Origin: JABCZS01 sp041660525
Lineage (GTDB): Bacteria; Pseudomonadota; Gammaproteobacteria; JABCZS01
Length of the DNA stretch: 64,000 nt
Direction of reading: 5' to 3'
Assembly: GCA_041660525.1 (NCBI GenBank)
Contig: JBAZWD010000001.1
Coordinates: 372,001-436,000 of the forward strand
The notes beneath the pieces were generated by a model. The model had not been told where the DNA came from. It made no database searches and saw only the letters and a list, made by a program, of their open reading frames with translations. This document shows, one piece after another, positions 18,158 through 28,329 of the stretch (its first letter is position 1; every line of letters starts with the position of its first letter). Both the position numbers and the translations under genes were made by a program.

Positions 18158-19120
18158 TTAAGTCTTCAAATCAACATGCGCGTTATCGCGTAGTTGGGTG
18201 AGCCACGCTTGCATGGCTTCTTGTAATTTTTGTTGGTATAAATATTCTTTTGCTTGTTGGCGTTGTGTGCCTTGTTGTGCGCTTTGCAGATTTTGTTGGC
18301 GTTTTTCTAAGAGCTGAATAATATGAAAGCCACCAGCATTGCGTATCGGTTTTGAAATTTCATTCAGTTGCATATTTGGCACTGTATCTGCAATCAGCGT
18401 CGGTAATTGTGCACGTGTGCGCCAGCCTAAATCGGCTTGCTCTAATACATTTGAACTATCAGAATATTGCAATGCGACTTGGGTAAAGTTTGCTGATTTT
18501 TTTAAGGAAGAAATTGCAGCAGCGGCTTTAGTTTGTGCAATTTGCACTTGTTCAGAAGAAGGATTTTGTGGCAGCGCAATTAAAATATGCCCAACGCGAT
18601 ATTGCGTTTGCGAGGTATCTTTAGTGCTCATTTCATCTACCAAGCGATTCACTTCTTCGTCACTCACCATAATATTGTAGCCCACACGTTGTTGCTGCAC
18701 TTGATTAATCAACATGTCTTTACGAATTTGTTCACGAAATTCAATATAATCATATCCATCTTTTTCAAGTAGTTCGCGAAATCCAACCAAATCGGTATTA
18801 TTGTTTTGCGCAATGGAAGTCAACGCCTTATTTAAAGCGGCATCATCGACTTGCATGCCCATGGCTGTTGCTTGTTGCAGGATTAAACGCTCTTCTACTA
18901 AACGGTTTAAAACTTGTTCGGTTAAAGCTTTTTCTTCAGGTGCTTTTACGCCCACGGCATTTAATTGTTTTTTTGCGCCGATAATGCGCTGATTTAATTC
19001 GCTTTCGGTAATAATATCGTCATTAACAGTGGCTCTAATGCGATCTAGGGTAGACTCAGCCCACACTTGTGTGCCAAAGAATAGTAATAAAGTGATACTA
19101 ATCGATAGACGTTTCATCAT
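18158..19120 (-). CDS. surA: Periplasmic chaperone SurA, single-parvulin form
   Basis: SurA escorts outer-membrane proteins, including LptD, across the periplasm to the BAM complex. A signal peptide (LSISITLLLFFGTQVWA) is followed by the SurA N-terminal chaperone domain (TLDRIRATVNDDIITESELNQRI). One parvulin-type PPIase domain (YRVGHILIAL to GGFHIIQLLEKR) and the C-terminal helix come next. At 320 residues it lacks the second PPIase domain of E. coli SurA (428 residues). I use the ATG at 19120, which forms a TAATG junction with the lptD stop; a TTG at 19126 is the alternative. Confidence 0.93.
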   Translation of the reverse strand: MMKRLSISITLLLFFGTQVWAESTLDRIRATVNDDIITESELNQRIIGAKKQLNAVGVKAPEEKALTEQVLNRLVEERLILQQATAMGMQVDDAALNKALTSIAQNNNTDLVGFRELLEKDGYDYIEFREQIRKDMLINQVQQQRVGYNIMVSDEEVNRLVDEMSTKDTSQTQYRVGHILIALPQNPSSEQVQIAQTKAAAAISSLKKSANFTQVALQYSDSSNVLEQADLGWRTRAQLPTLIADTVPNMQLNEISKPIRNAGGFHIIQLLEKRQQNLQSAQQGTQRQQAKEYLYQQKLQEAMQAWLTQLRDNAHVDLKT

Positions 19121-21597
19121 TACCAATTTCCCCCGCTAAATTTATCATTATACCCCGGAATGGTCTCAACCAGCAAGTTGGCTGGACTGCTGCCTATACC
19201 TGCTAAGCCTTTGAAAATAAACTGAAAAAACAGTTGTGAATCGTATTGGCGCTCGGTAATCACTTCATTCGAGCCTTCTAAATAACGCCGTGCTCCAGCT
19301 TGTACGGCCCAACAACAACTTTCATACTCAATACCACCGAATATTTCAACGGTAAATTGGTTTTGAATATCATAATACCAACGGCTTTGTAGGCTCCATT
19401 GGGGGTTAATGGGAACAACAATTCCGGTATCAGTTTGTAATAATTCCGCTTCGCTGCTGCCAGGCTCGGCGCCAGTCACAACATTGCCGGATTCATCATA
19501 ATTAAAACCAAAATGCAAAATGCCGTCTTGGGGCGCAAGGTAGTGAAATAATAAATGGTAGCGATCCGTATATGCGGGCGTGGGATCAAGACGCAGCATC
19601 ATCGTGCTATACCAGCTTTGATTAAATTGATAACGCAGATCACCAACAAACGGTGAAACCACGCTATCATTTCCTGCATCTTCATATTCATAACAGTAAG
19701 GGTCAATTTCGGTATCACAGAGTGTGACTTTTCTATCTTCAAAATAAAGTATTTGTCCGACAGTTGCTTTGAAACGTTCAACCCCGGTTTCTTCTTCAAA
19801 ATAACGTGTCGTAATAGCGGCGCTGATTTGATTCGCATCATTGATACGATCTAAACCATTAAAGCGATTGGTGCGAAATAATTGATCGGTATTGAAATCG
19901 TATAAACTCGTATCAAATAAAGGAATGTCATCTTGATTTTCATAAGGCGTATATAAATAAAATATGCGTGGCTCTAAAGTTTGCAAATAATTTTTATTTA
20001 AAAAATTGGTATCACGATCAAACATTAAACCACCATCTAGATAAAATGTTGGTAATGCACGCGAGATTTGATTATTATCTTCAACAGCTGCATCCATTTC
20101 AGAAAGCGCTAAATCATATTGTGTATAACGAAACTCTACCGATGGTAATAAATAACCATACGTTTTGCGCATCGGTGTTTGCATCACAGGGTTGATATGA
20201 CTGCGCGCGCCGGTTGTTGGGGTTTCATAATCTAAAGTTGGATCTTCAATATGATCAAAATAAGTAAATTGTGCATTAGCAGCAAAAGCACTATTTAAAA
20301 ATTCGGTATCCGGCATTGCATCCACTTCTATATGTGGAAGAATTTGATAAGGAATGGTATAGAGATCATTATCAAACGGTTGCAAAATTTGATAATCTTG
20401 CACCATCGCGCTGGCTGAATAAATATCATCCACATAATTAATTTGGGCGCGTTGTAATAATTCGCGTTGATCCCTGTCAAAAATCTCTGTGCTTAAATCT
20501 TCAAAATAATTATCATCGGATGCTTTATTATAAGCAAGCTCTGTATCCCAGCTTTGTCCATATTCCCCGGCATGGGTCAATGCAATTAACCAGCGATTAT
20601 CATCAACTTCTGTAACACCGGTTAAGCGTGGGTCGTTAGGATCGGGATATGTGGGATCGCTTTGTTGCTGCGCTTGAAAAGCAGAAAAAGCGCGATCATG
20701 ATTTAAATAAGCACCATAAAATTGTGTTTGATGGTATTCATCCAGATAGCGCAAATCACCGCCGTATTGTAAACCGCGATCCGTAAAATACGTAGGATAA
20801 AACGTTGCGTCATAATTGGGTGCTAAATTAAAATAATAAGGTGTTGAAACGATAAAGCCGCTGTCGGTTTGACTGCCAAAAGAAGGCATTAAAAAACCAC
20901 TTTGGCGTCTATCATCAATCGGGAAGTTAATATAAGGCGTATAAAATACTGGAATATCATGTATTTTCATGACGCTGTTATACGCTTCACCGCGACCGGT
21001 TTCTTGATTTAAATGTACTTCGCTACCTTCTAAGCGCCATACATTGGAGTCTGGGCTACAGGTCGTGTAATCTGCGTGATATAATAATGTAGGTTCATCC
21101 TGAAAATATTCAACGCGTTGTGCTTGCCCGCGGGCATGTTGTGGGTAATAACGGTAAGACACTTGATTTAATGTCGTTTGCCCATTTGGGATAATTAAAG
21201 CATTATCGCTGGCTAAACGAAATTCAGGTTCTTCCAGTAATACAGCACCTGGAGAATCAATAGTGCTGATTTCACCGTTTTCATCGCGGTGAAAATAAAT
21301 TTTTTGTGAATAAATGCGACGATTTTTTTCATTCAGCAAAACATCGCCGGCTAGAATAGATGCGCCTGAATCAGCGAGAAAAACTTCGTTCGCTTGGATT
21401 AGGGTTTCATTTTCCGAGAAATTGGCATCAAACTGGGGTGGCATATATGCGCCCTCGCAAACAGTCCAATTGGACGAATGCGGCTGCCAGTCATAAAATA
21501 AGCCATCACTATAAGAAATGGCAGGTGGAATGTTATAAGACGTATCTGCGTACGCGCTTTGCGCTAGGCAAAGCAGAAATATATAGCGGTGCTTCAT
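19120..21597 (-). CDS. lptD: LPS-assembly protein LptD
   Basis: The outer-membrane beta-barrel that, with LptE, inserts lipopolysaccharide into the outer leaflet. 825 residues: a signal peptide to about residue 17 (MKHRYIFLLCLAQSAYA), an N-terminal jellyroll/OstA domain (about 55-190: LIQANEVFLADSGASILAGD), then a long barrel rich in aromatic-bounded strands. Cysteines near the N-terminus and the CCWAVQAG pair near the C-terminus fit the inter-domain disulphides needed for LptD assembly. It overlaps surA by one base and is transcribed away from amgK across only 26 bp. Confidence 0.95.
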   Translation of the reverse strand: MKHRYIFLLCLAQSAYADTSYNIPPAISYSDGLFYDWQPHSSNWTVCEGAYMPPQFDANFSENETLIQANEVFLADSGASILAGDVLLNEKNRRIYSQKIYFHRDENGEISTIDSPGAVLLEEPEFRLASDNALIIPNGQTTLNQVSYRYYPQHARGQAQRVEYFQDEPTLLYHADYTTCSPDSNVWRLEGSEVHLNQETGRGEAYNSVMKIHDIPVFYTPYINFPIDDRRQSGFLMPSFGSQTDSGFIVSTPYYFNLAPNYDATFYPTYFTDRGLQYGGDLRYLDEYHQTQFYGAYLNHDRAFSAFQAQQQSDPTYPDPNDPRLTGVTEVDDNRWLIALTHAGEYGQSWDTELAYNKASDDNYFEDLSTEIFDRDQRELLQRAQINYVDDIYSASAMVQDYQILQPFDNDLYTIPYQILPHIEVDAMPDTEFLNSAFAANAQFTYFDHIEDPTLDYETPTTGARSHINPVMQTPMRKTYGYLLPSVEFRYTQYDLALSEMDAAVEDNNQISRALPTFYLDGGLMFDRDTNFLNKNYLQTLEPRIFYLYTPYENQDDIPLFDTSLYDFNTDQLFRTNRFNGLDRINDANQISAAITTRYFEEETGVERFKATVGQILYFEDRKVTLCDTEIDPYCYEYEDAGNDSVVSPFVGDLRYQFNQSWYSTMMLRLDPTPAYTDRYHLLFHYLAPQDGILHFGFNYDESGNVVTGAEPGSSEAELLQTDTGIVVPINPQWSLQSRWYYDIQNQFTVEIFGGIEYESCCWAVQAGARRYLEGSNEVITERQYDSQLFFQFIFKGLAGIGSSPANLLVETIPGYNDKFSGGNW

Positions 21598-21623
21598 CGG
21601 ATTGAGTATAAGGTTAAGTATCT

Positions 21624-22619
21624 ATGAATTCAACAACAAGCCGACACATGGCACTCTTAGAGTGGTTGGCCACGCAATTAAATGCAAAAGATGTTCATTT
21701 ATTGCCCATGACGGGTGATGCGAGCTTTCGTTATTATTATAGGATTAAGGATTTTGGCGGTTTAATTGCCGTAGATTCCGATCCTGATTTAGCCAATGAT
21801 AATCATGGCTTTGTAACCATTGCGCAGATATTAAAAGATATTGATTTGCATGTGCCCAAAGTGCACGCGCATGATTTAGAGCGTGGGTTTTTATTAATTT
21901 CCGATTTGGGTAATACCGTATATTTAGATGTTTTGCAACTGGATACGGCAGATGATTTATACGCTGACGCATTGGATAGTTTAGCGCAATTACAAACCAT
22001 AAACGCATTAGACCAGTTTAAAGTTTTTGGTGCCGATCATATGCGCTTAGAATTAGAAAATTTTCGCACTTGGTGTGTCGAGAAATTTTTAAATTGCGAA
22101 TTGGACGCTGTTTGGCAAAAAAAATTAACCCATATTTTTGATTTATTGATTGAATCTGCAGTTGCGCAGCCGCAAGTATTAATTCATCGTGATTATCATT
22201 CACGCAATTTATTAGTCAATGATAAAAATCCAGGTATTATTGATTTTCAAGATGCGATGATAGGCCCAATTACTTATGATGTTGTTTCATTATTACGTGA
22301 TGCCTATATCGATTGGCCCGCTGAAAAAGTATCGCAATGGGCAGAATCATTTTATAAACGCATTGAAGGCAGACACAATTTATCACACGATCAATTCATT
22401 CAAGCGTTTGATTACATGGGTATAGAGCGGCATTTAAAAGCAGCTTTTATTTTTGCACGCAAATTTTTACGCGATGATGTGGATACGTATTTAAATGACA
22501 TTCCGCGCACCTTAAATTATGTACGCATCATTAGCGCGCAATATCCTGCATTAAAAGATTTACATGAATTATTAATTACAAAACTATTGCCGGCTTTAGC
22601 AGCAAAAGGATTAACATAA
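21624..22619 (+). CDS. amgK: N-acetylmuramate/N-acetylglucosamine anomeric kinase
   Basis: An APH-fold kinase of the peptidoglycan recycling bypass: it phosphorylates MurNAc at C1, feeding MurU and avoiding de novo MurA (the fosfomycin target). 331 residues. The catalytic loop HRDYHSRN is near residues 187-194 and the metal-binding IDFQDA follows. The N-terminal TGDASFRYYYRI glycine-rich strand matches the family. Its stop overlaps the murU start (TAATG), and the pair is divergent from lptD, an arrangement also seen in pseudomonads. Confidence 0.93.
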   Translation: MNSTTSRHMALLEWLATQLNAKDVHLLPMTGDASFRYYYRIKDFGGLIAVDSDPDLANDNHGFVTIAQILKDIDLHVPKVHAHDLERGFLLISDLGNTVYLDVLQLDTADDLYADALDSLAQLQTINALDQFKVFGADHMRLELENFRTWCVEKFLNCELDAVWQKKLTHIFDLLIESAVAQPQVLIHRDYHSRNLLVNDKNPGIIDFQDAMIGPITYDVVSLLRDAYIDWPAEKVSQWAESFYKRIEGRHNLSHDQFIQAFDYMGIERHLKAAFIFARKFLRDDVDTYLNDIPRTLNYVRIISAQYPALKDLHELLITKLLPALAAKGLT

Positions 22620-23272
22620 TGAAAGCCATGATTCTAGCCGCAGGTTTAGGTCTACGCATGCGACCGTTGACCTTAACAACACCTAAGCCTTTAGTTAAGG
22701 TCCATGGGCAAGCTTTAATTGATTACCATTTAGATGCTTTAAAAAAAGCCGGGGTGAGTGATATTGTCATTAATGTACATCATTTAGCCAGCCAGATTAT
22801 TGATCACGTTGAACAGCATTGGGGTTATGATTTTAATTTACACTTTTTTTTCGAGCCAGAAATTCTAGGTACCGGCGGCGGTATTTACCAAGCGCTGAGT
22901 GTTTTTGATAATGAGCCTTTTATTGTGGTCAGTGCAGATATTTTTACGGACTATACTTATGAAAAATTACCACAAAAATTAAATGGTTTGGCGCATTTAG
23001 TGATGATCGACAATCCTAGCTTTCATCCCAACGGTGATTTTTGTTTAAATGCACAAGGATTATTATCCTTAGAAACAGGAAAACCTTTAACCTATGCGAA
23101 TATAGGTGTATTTCATCCAGATTTATTTAAATCTGTAGTAACCCCAAAATTTGAAATGCGCGATGTACTCATTCCTGCAATTCGTGATGGAAAAATTAGC
23201 GCGGAATATTATCAAGGGTTATGGGAAAATATCGGTACAATCGCGCAGTTGGAAATAATAAATTCTATTTAA
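22619..23272 (+). CDS. murU: MurNAc-1-phosphate uridylyltransferase
   Basis: A nucleotidyltransferase turning MurNAc-1-P into UDP-MurNAc, the second step after AmgK. 217 residues, a short form without the acyltransferase domain of GlmU. The signature MILAAGLGLRMRPLT, then TPKPLVKV, is at residues 4-28. GTGGG (VLGTGGGIYQA) and SADIF supply the sugar- and metal-binding loops. It is coupled to amgK by a one-base overlap, with rpe 12 bp downstream. Confidence 0.94.
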   Translation: MKAMILAAGLGLRMRPLTLTTPKPLVKVHGQALIDYHLDALKKAGVSDIVINVHHLASQIIDHVEQHWGYDFNLHFFFEPEILGTGGGIYQALSVFDNEPFIVVSADIFTDYTYEKLPQKLNGLAHLVMIDNPSFHPNGDFCLNAQGLLSLETGKPLTYANIGVFHPDLFKSVVTPKFEMRDVLIPAIRDGKISAEYYQGLWENIGTIAQLEIINSI

Positions 23273-23284
23273 CAAGAGGTCATC

Positions 23285-23950
23285 ATGTCTAATTATATTA
23301 TCGCTCCTAGCATACTATCTGCAAATTTTGCGCGTCTAGGTGATGAAGTAAATGCCGTATTAAAAGCCGGCGCCGATTGGATACACTTTGATGTGATGGA
23401 TAATCATTATGTGCCGAATTTAACCATTGGTCCTATGGTGTGTGATGCATTACGCAAAGAAGGCATTAAAGCACCAATCGATGTTCATTTAATGGTGGAA
23501 CCGGTGGATAGTTTGATTCAACCTTTTGCAAAAGCAGGTGCGAGTTTAATTTCATTTCATCCTGAAGCCAGTCGTCATGTACATCGCACTATTACGTTAG
23601 TAAAAGAAAATGGTTGCAAAGTGGGCTTAGTATTAAATCCCGCTACACCTGTTTCGGTATTAGAACCTGTGTTAGCACAATTAGATTTAGTATTAGTGAT
23701 GTCTGTAAATCCTGGTTTTGGTGGCCAAAGTTTTATTCCAGAATCCATTAATAGAATTAAACAAGTGCGCACCATGATTGATAATAGTGGTTCTCAAATT
23801 CATTTAGAAGTAGATGGTGGTATCACGCCTGCGAATGTGCGATCAGTTGCGCGCGCGGGCGCTGATACTTTTGTTGCTGGAAGTGCGATTTTTTCTGCTC
23901 AAGATTATACCGATGTGATTGCGGAATTTCGGCAGGCCTTGGTTATTTGA
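23285..23950 (+). CDS. rpe: Ribulose-phosphate 3-epimerase
   Basis: A TIM-barrel enzyme interconverting ribulose-5-P and xylulose-5-P in the pentose phosphate pathway. 221 residues with the family metal sites: HFDVMDNHYVPN (His, two Asp), DVHLMV, and VDGGIT (catalytic Asp). An AAGAGG-type site precedes the ATG. It probably shares the amgK-murU transcript. It ends 10 bp before the large 1427-residue gene, which may receive read-through. Confidence 0.97.
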   Translation: MSNYIIAPSILSANFARLGDEVNAVLKAGADWIHFDVMDNHYVPNLTIGPMVCDALRKEGIKAPIDVHLMVEPVDSLIQPFAKAGASLISFHPEASRHVHRTITLVKENGCKVGLVLNPATPVSVLEPVLAQLDLVLVMSVNPGFGGQSFIPESINRIKQVRTMIDNSGSQIHLEVDGGITPANVRSVARAGADTFVAGSAIFSAQDYTDVIAEFRQALVI

Positions 23951-23960
23951 TTAAAATATA

Positions 23961-26900
23961 ATGAAAAATTCTTACGATTTATGGTTACAACGCTTCGCCC
24001 GTTTATTCAATATACGGGAAAAAATAGGTCAAAATCAGACGCAAGAATTTCAACTGTTTTTACTTAACGCTGGTCAATACAATGCTAATTTTACTTCTGA
24101 TGAATTGACCAGATTAGAGTATTTTCGTTTTCCATTCACAGTTACGAATAGACATACTTACATACGCTCATCAGAAACATGGGCAATGGAAATGTTACGT
24201 GCATATTACATTCAGGATAAAAAACACAAGCCTGAAAATTTTTATCCTATCTGGGTCGATTCTAGATTAGTTTGGGATGAGATAAATAGATATTGCACAC
24301 TACTTGAGTACGATAATGCAAATTTGATTGATATTGTTATCAACCAATCTAGATGGGCAGCCACAGAACAGCCTGATGATATATGGATAAAAATACGGGA
24401 AAATAGTTTTAATACTTTTAGTGATATCAAATTGAACATTGAAAATCAGATAAAAGCACAATTAATTAAGTTGTCTCTTAGTGAAAAAAATCTTCCGGAA
24501 GCATTGATAAATATATTTATTGCTGAGGCACAGGGGCTAGAAATTCAAGCTATTCACTCACAAGAAACTTATGATACTCTAAACAGATTATTCCCACAAA
24601 ACAAGAAAAAATTGACTCTTGATGGTATCGCGACATCTTATAAGGATGATGGCTGGTATTCTAAAATATATGGCTTAATGAAATACCATAAGCTCACTGA
24701 GATAAGCAATTTTAAAAATGCAAATGCGCTCAAAGAATATTCACAAAGTAATAATGATGATTTTTTAGAATTAATTACAGTGCTGAGAGACAGCATAATA
24801 AATGACCTACCCTCTCTAAAGGATTATAAAAATAATATAAATGAATGGATTAAAGATAATATTGATAAAGATTTTAAGAAAATTACCAGCGCACTTCTTT
24901 TTTGCAGCCCTGACACTTATCAATTCAAAGGCAACACTGTACACGCGGTAACGATTTTTGGGCACAAAAATCTACCTCCATCTGCAAAATCAATGATAGA
25001 TAACTTGGGTTATCGCATAGACCCCATTAAAATTATACGCATTATTCTTTCCGCTTACCCAGGACTGTTTTTTGAAGAAGATATCACTAAGAAATTTTTT
25101 AATGATTATATTGTTTTCAAAGAAATGCAGAAGCATGATGCTCTAGAGCTTCAGGAGATAAGACAACTATTTGATGATGCATTAGCAATTATGTCTAATA
25201 CACAAATGCCACAAGCTAAAAATGATGCAGGCAAAATAGATAATTTAGAAGATGAAGATGAAGATGAAGATGAAGATGAAGAAAAGCAAGAGGAATTGAG
25301 TCTAAATGCATGTGAAGATTTTGATATTAAGAAACATGTTAAGAAAATCGTTAATACGGCAGAGGATTATCAACAGAGCATGTGTTATATACACAGAGCA
25401 TTTATCGGACTCTATTTACGCGACACCTATCTAAAAATGCGTGAAGAAAATCCGATACGATTACTCTGTGATATTGAAATAAAGCTTGCGTTAAAAAACA
25501 TCATAGAATATTCATCTGATGATAATATGGCACACTTTATTAAATACATTCAACTTATCACTGAAACAATGATACTCGATTGTTCGATAAACATGCAGAG
25601 CGAAGAGATTATCAGGCATATTAAAACTTCAAACGCCTATTTTGCGGGTTTCCCAGTGCAAAAAGTTATGGTGACACCGTATGCCATGCGTGCTTTTACC
25701 AGAGTTTTTCAAGCATTACCGCCTGCCACCGCTACAAAAAAGTTGAAAGTCAGTGTTACAAACCAATCTTATTTTGAATGGTTGCAAAATCTTGATAGGA
25801 TCAATAAAAATACATGTGAGGTTTACCGAATAAGACATACCAATGAATTGGATTATGACAGTGATGTTATATTTTTAGAGCCTCATCCTAATAACTTTGT
25901 TGAGTCAAAACAATTTCAGCATGATGTTATTGCCGTGATTGATTCATTAAATGAAAATCTCAAATCGCCAAAACGAATCACCGTTGTACTTGATGTTACG
26001 CTGAATTCGATTAATGATGACTATATAAAAAGTTTGTTATATTCAGCCGCATCCTTAATCAAGGACGGACGGCTAAATATAATATTAATTCAGAGTTTAA
26101 CGAAATTTCAACAACTTGGCTTAGATAAACGTAGCGCTGGACTGCTCATTGCGATCAATCAGCCTGAAAAGTGGAGTGATTTTAATAATAAGATTGAAGA
26201 CACTGGCAAACAAGAGAGAGCGGATCACTCAACGCTTAAATATTTCTCATCATTCTATATCTATCCTGAGCTACCAAAATTATATATGCAGAATATTAAT
26301 GATGGTGTGAATAGATTATACAACAGAATAATTGATAAAATTAACGGCTTCGTAAGTAGCAGAAATTTTTTAAATATCACCACGAGCACAGATGGTGGTT
26401 CATGTTATGTTTCATTAAATTTTAATAATTTATTTGCTAAAATAGATTCCAATTTTGATTTTAACATGTATGATGCGGAAAAATTTGCAGAACATTTTAT
26501 TGAATATTTCATCGTTCCTACTTGTAAAGCTATGAGATTACCCATCAGCCAAAGAATGAGCATCGGCTTTCCTCTGTCTAGCATTAACTATGCTAACACG
26601 TCATTAAGATTTACTGTAGGTTTAGAAAATAATGATGCTTTGAATGATTATGCTGAAGTTTTTGCTTGTGCAGCATATGTTTTAAATAACATTGACAATC
26701 CTCACATGCTTTTTGCAAAGTATTCATCGATAGAGTATGTTAAAGAATTCTTTACCCAAAAGTCACGAATTTTTTGCGCATCAATTAAAGATTTGGATGC
26801 CACATATGAGGTATCATTTGATATTAATGGTAATATTATTTTTGGTAGACTTTTTTTTGACAAAACGTTAGACAACGAATACTTTACTGTAAATATAAAC

Positions 26901-28244
26901 AATGGAGAAACCAGAGTAGATAAAGTAAATAAAATTTTAGGAGGTGGATGGTCGACTCGGCCTTTGGGGCTGGAGTTTTATGCAGATGGAAAAAAATTAT
27001 CTGATGATAGCAAAATTTGCAGAGAACTTTATATCTCGTTATACCCAAATGATACGATCGGAAATAAGGCTTTTATTGATCAACTCATGTTTACTGATAA
27101 AGCACTGCGTATTAACTGTGCTGTACATACAATGCTTCATTTAAGACACCTCATTGTTGGTCCGGTCACGACGAATAGTTATCCAATGTATTTGTTTATG
27201 GCGGAACGTTATGTATTTAGCCATTTTAATGGGAAAGACTATCAACTTACAACCGAAGGATTTAGACAGGAATCTTTTTCAGATAATATTGCGTTTATAC
27301 AACAAGGAAATATCACTTTAGATTTAAATTCACTGACACTGACTGATCGCAATTACTTTTTTAGAGAAACAGCATTATCGCCAACGCAAGACAATGATGA
27401 AAATGTGCCAATAAATTTCAAAGATAAAAACGCATTGCATTTTAAGCCAGCTGAAAATGATAAAAGCAAGATATCAATTTTTGGCTTTGCAAGTAGCATG
27501 CTGCATGAGCCGATATATAAAATATATTTTGAAAGAGACTACTTATGCAACACGAACTCACCAGGCGTTAGTGTTTATAAAAGATATATCAATACTCGTC
27601 TAACAAGCTTTGAAATTGATTTTTGGTGCGAAAAAAACTCGCAATACGCACGCTTTCTTTGCTTACTTATAGCCATCATAATGAAAGAAAGGCATTCTTG
27701 TTCATTTACGGCATATGATTATAATTATTCACGATTTTTATTTGATTTACCATTTGATGATAATACAGATATACAGTTTAGTGAGGTTGTAAATTTAGTC
27801 GCAAACCATAAAGAATCCTTGGTCAGCGCACTTGAATTAGAATCAAATCGAGTAAACAACAGAAACATTGAACCATCAAATAATGACCGTGACTATATTT
27901 TTAATTACACCTTAGGTTGGCCAAGTGGTAACACAGGTGTAAATATATTTACAAACTTGAACCTTCTAAAAAAAGCTTTGTCTATTGTCAATATTCAACT
28001 CAATATGGGTGCATATTACCCTGCACTATTAGCAATGTTTGGTGTAACAGAAAAAAGAGCAACTGGCCCCAAAGTATCTTCTGCACTCGAAAAAATTGCA
28101 GAAAAATACGATAAAGAAATTGTCATGAAAACCGCAGTCCAATTTTATCATTGGACGAAAAATAAAAATCGTCATCTTAATATGAAGGGTAGCGAAATCT
28201 ATTTCGAAGCTAAAAAGCAAACCGCGAAAGCTAGGAATTCGTAA
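23961..28244 (+). CDS. Large protein of unknown family with possible PLP-fold (type I) central domain
   Basis: 1427 residues, soluble throughout, no signal peptide, low GC. An acidic Glu-Asp run at residues 430-445 (from an in-frame GAAGAT repeat) separates a helical N-terminal third from the rest. Residues about 565-725 recall fold-type I PLP enzymes: TPYAMRAF, DVIFLEPHPNN, VVLDVTL (D678), and IQSLTKFQQLGLDK (K715). The D-to-K spacing of 37 is like aspartate aminotransferase. The C-terminal 600 residues match nothing I know. Whether it is catalytic is uncertain. It lies 10 bp after rpe and may be a host-directed effector, which is speculation. Confidence 0.5.
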   Translation: MKNSYDLWLQRFARLFNIREKIGQNQTQEFQLFLLNAGQYNANFTSDELTRLEYFRFPFTVTNRHTYIRSSETWAMEMLRAYYIQDKKHKPENFYPIWVDSRLVWDEINRYCTLLEYDNANLIDIVINQSRWAATEQPDDIWIKIRENSFNTFSDIKLNIENQIKAQLIKLSLSEKNLPEALINIFIAEAQGLEIQAIHSQETYDTLNRLFPQNKKKLTLDGIATSYKDDGWYSKIYGLMKYHKLTEISNFKNANALKEYSQSNNDDFLELITVLRDSIINDLPSLKDYKNNINEWIKDNIDKDFKKITSALLFCSPDTYQFKGNTVHAVTIFGHKNLPPSAKSMIDNLGYRIDPIKIIRIILSAYPGLFFEEDITKKFFNDYIVFKEMQKHDALELQEIRQLFDDALAIMSNTQMPQAKNDAGKIDNLEDEDEDEDEDEEKQEELSLNACEDFDIKKHVKKIVNTAEDYQQSMCYIHRAFIGLYLRDTYLKMREENPIRLLCDIEIKLALKNIIEYSSDDNMAHFIKYIQLITETMILDCSINMQSEEIIRHIKTSNAYFAGFPVQKVMVTPYAMRAFTRVFQALPPATATKKLKVSVTNQSYFEWLQNLDRINKNTCEVYRIRHTNELDYDSDVIFLEPHPNNFVESKQFQHDVIAVIDSLNENLKSPKRITVVLDVTLNSINDDYIKSLLYSAASLIKDGRLNIILIQSLTKFQQLGLDKRSAGLLIAINQPEKWSDFNNKIEDTGKQERADHSTLKYFSSFYIYPELPKLYMQNINDGVNRLYNRIIDKINGFVSSRNFLNITTSTDGGSCYVSLNFNNLFAKIDSNFDFNMYDAEKFAEHFIEYFIVPTCKAMRLPISQRMSIGFPLSSINYANTSLRFTVGLENNDALNDYAEVFACAAYVLNNIDNPHMLFAKYSSIEYVKEFFTQKSRIFCASIKDLDATYEVSFDINGNIIFGRLFFDKTLDNEYFTVNINNGETRVDKVNKILGGGWSTRPLGLEFYADGKKLSDDSKICRELYISLYPNDTIGNKAFIDQLMFTDKALRINCAVHTMLHLRHLIVGPVTTNSYPMYLFMAERYVFSHFNGKDYQLTTEGFRQESFSDNIAFIQQGNITLDLNSLTLTDRNYFFRETALSPTQDNDENVPINFKDKNALHFKPAENDKSKISIFGFASSMLHEPIYKIYFERDYLCNTNSPGVSVYKRYINTRLTSFEIDFWCEKNSQYARFLCLLIAIIMKERHSCSFTAYDYNYSRFLFDLPFDDNTDIQFSEVVNLVANHKESLVSALELESNRVNNRNIEPSNNDRDYIFNYTLGWPSGNTGVNIFTNLNLLKKALSIVNIQLNMGAYYPALLAMFGVTEKRATGPKVSSALEKIAEKYDKEIVMKTAVQFYHWTKNKNRHLNMKGSEIYFEAKKQTAKARNS
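25248..25277 (+). repeat. In-frame GAAGAT hexamer repeat
   Basis: Five consecutive GAAGAT units encode the Glu-Asp run in the 1427-residue protein. The unit is 6 bp, so changes in copy number would keep the frame. It probably makes an acidic linker rather than a phase switch. Confidence 0.8.
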
Positions 28245-28329
28245 AAATCTTCCCATGAAGCCACTTATTTATTAAACTCTGATTCACCAGCAAGTTAATT
28301 CTAAATAAAATTCATAGGGTTGCTATAAT

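Noticed and set aside
25248..25277. GAAGAT repeat as a phase-variation switch
   Set aside because: The unit is six bases, so copy-number changes stay in frame; it only alters the length of an acidic linker.
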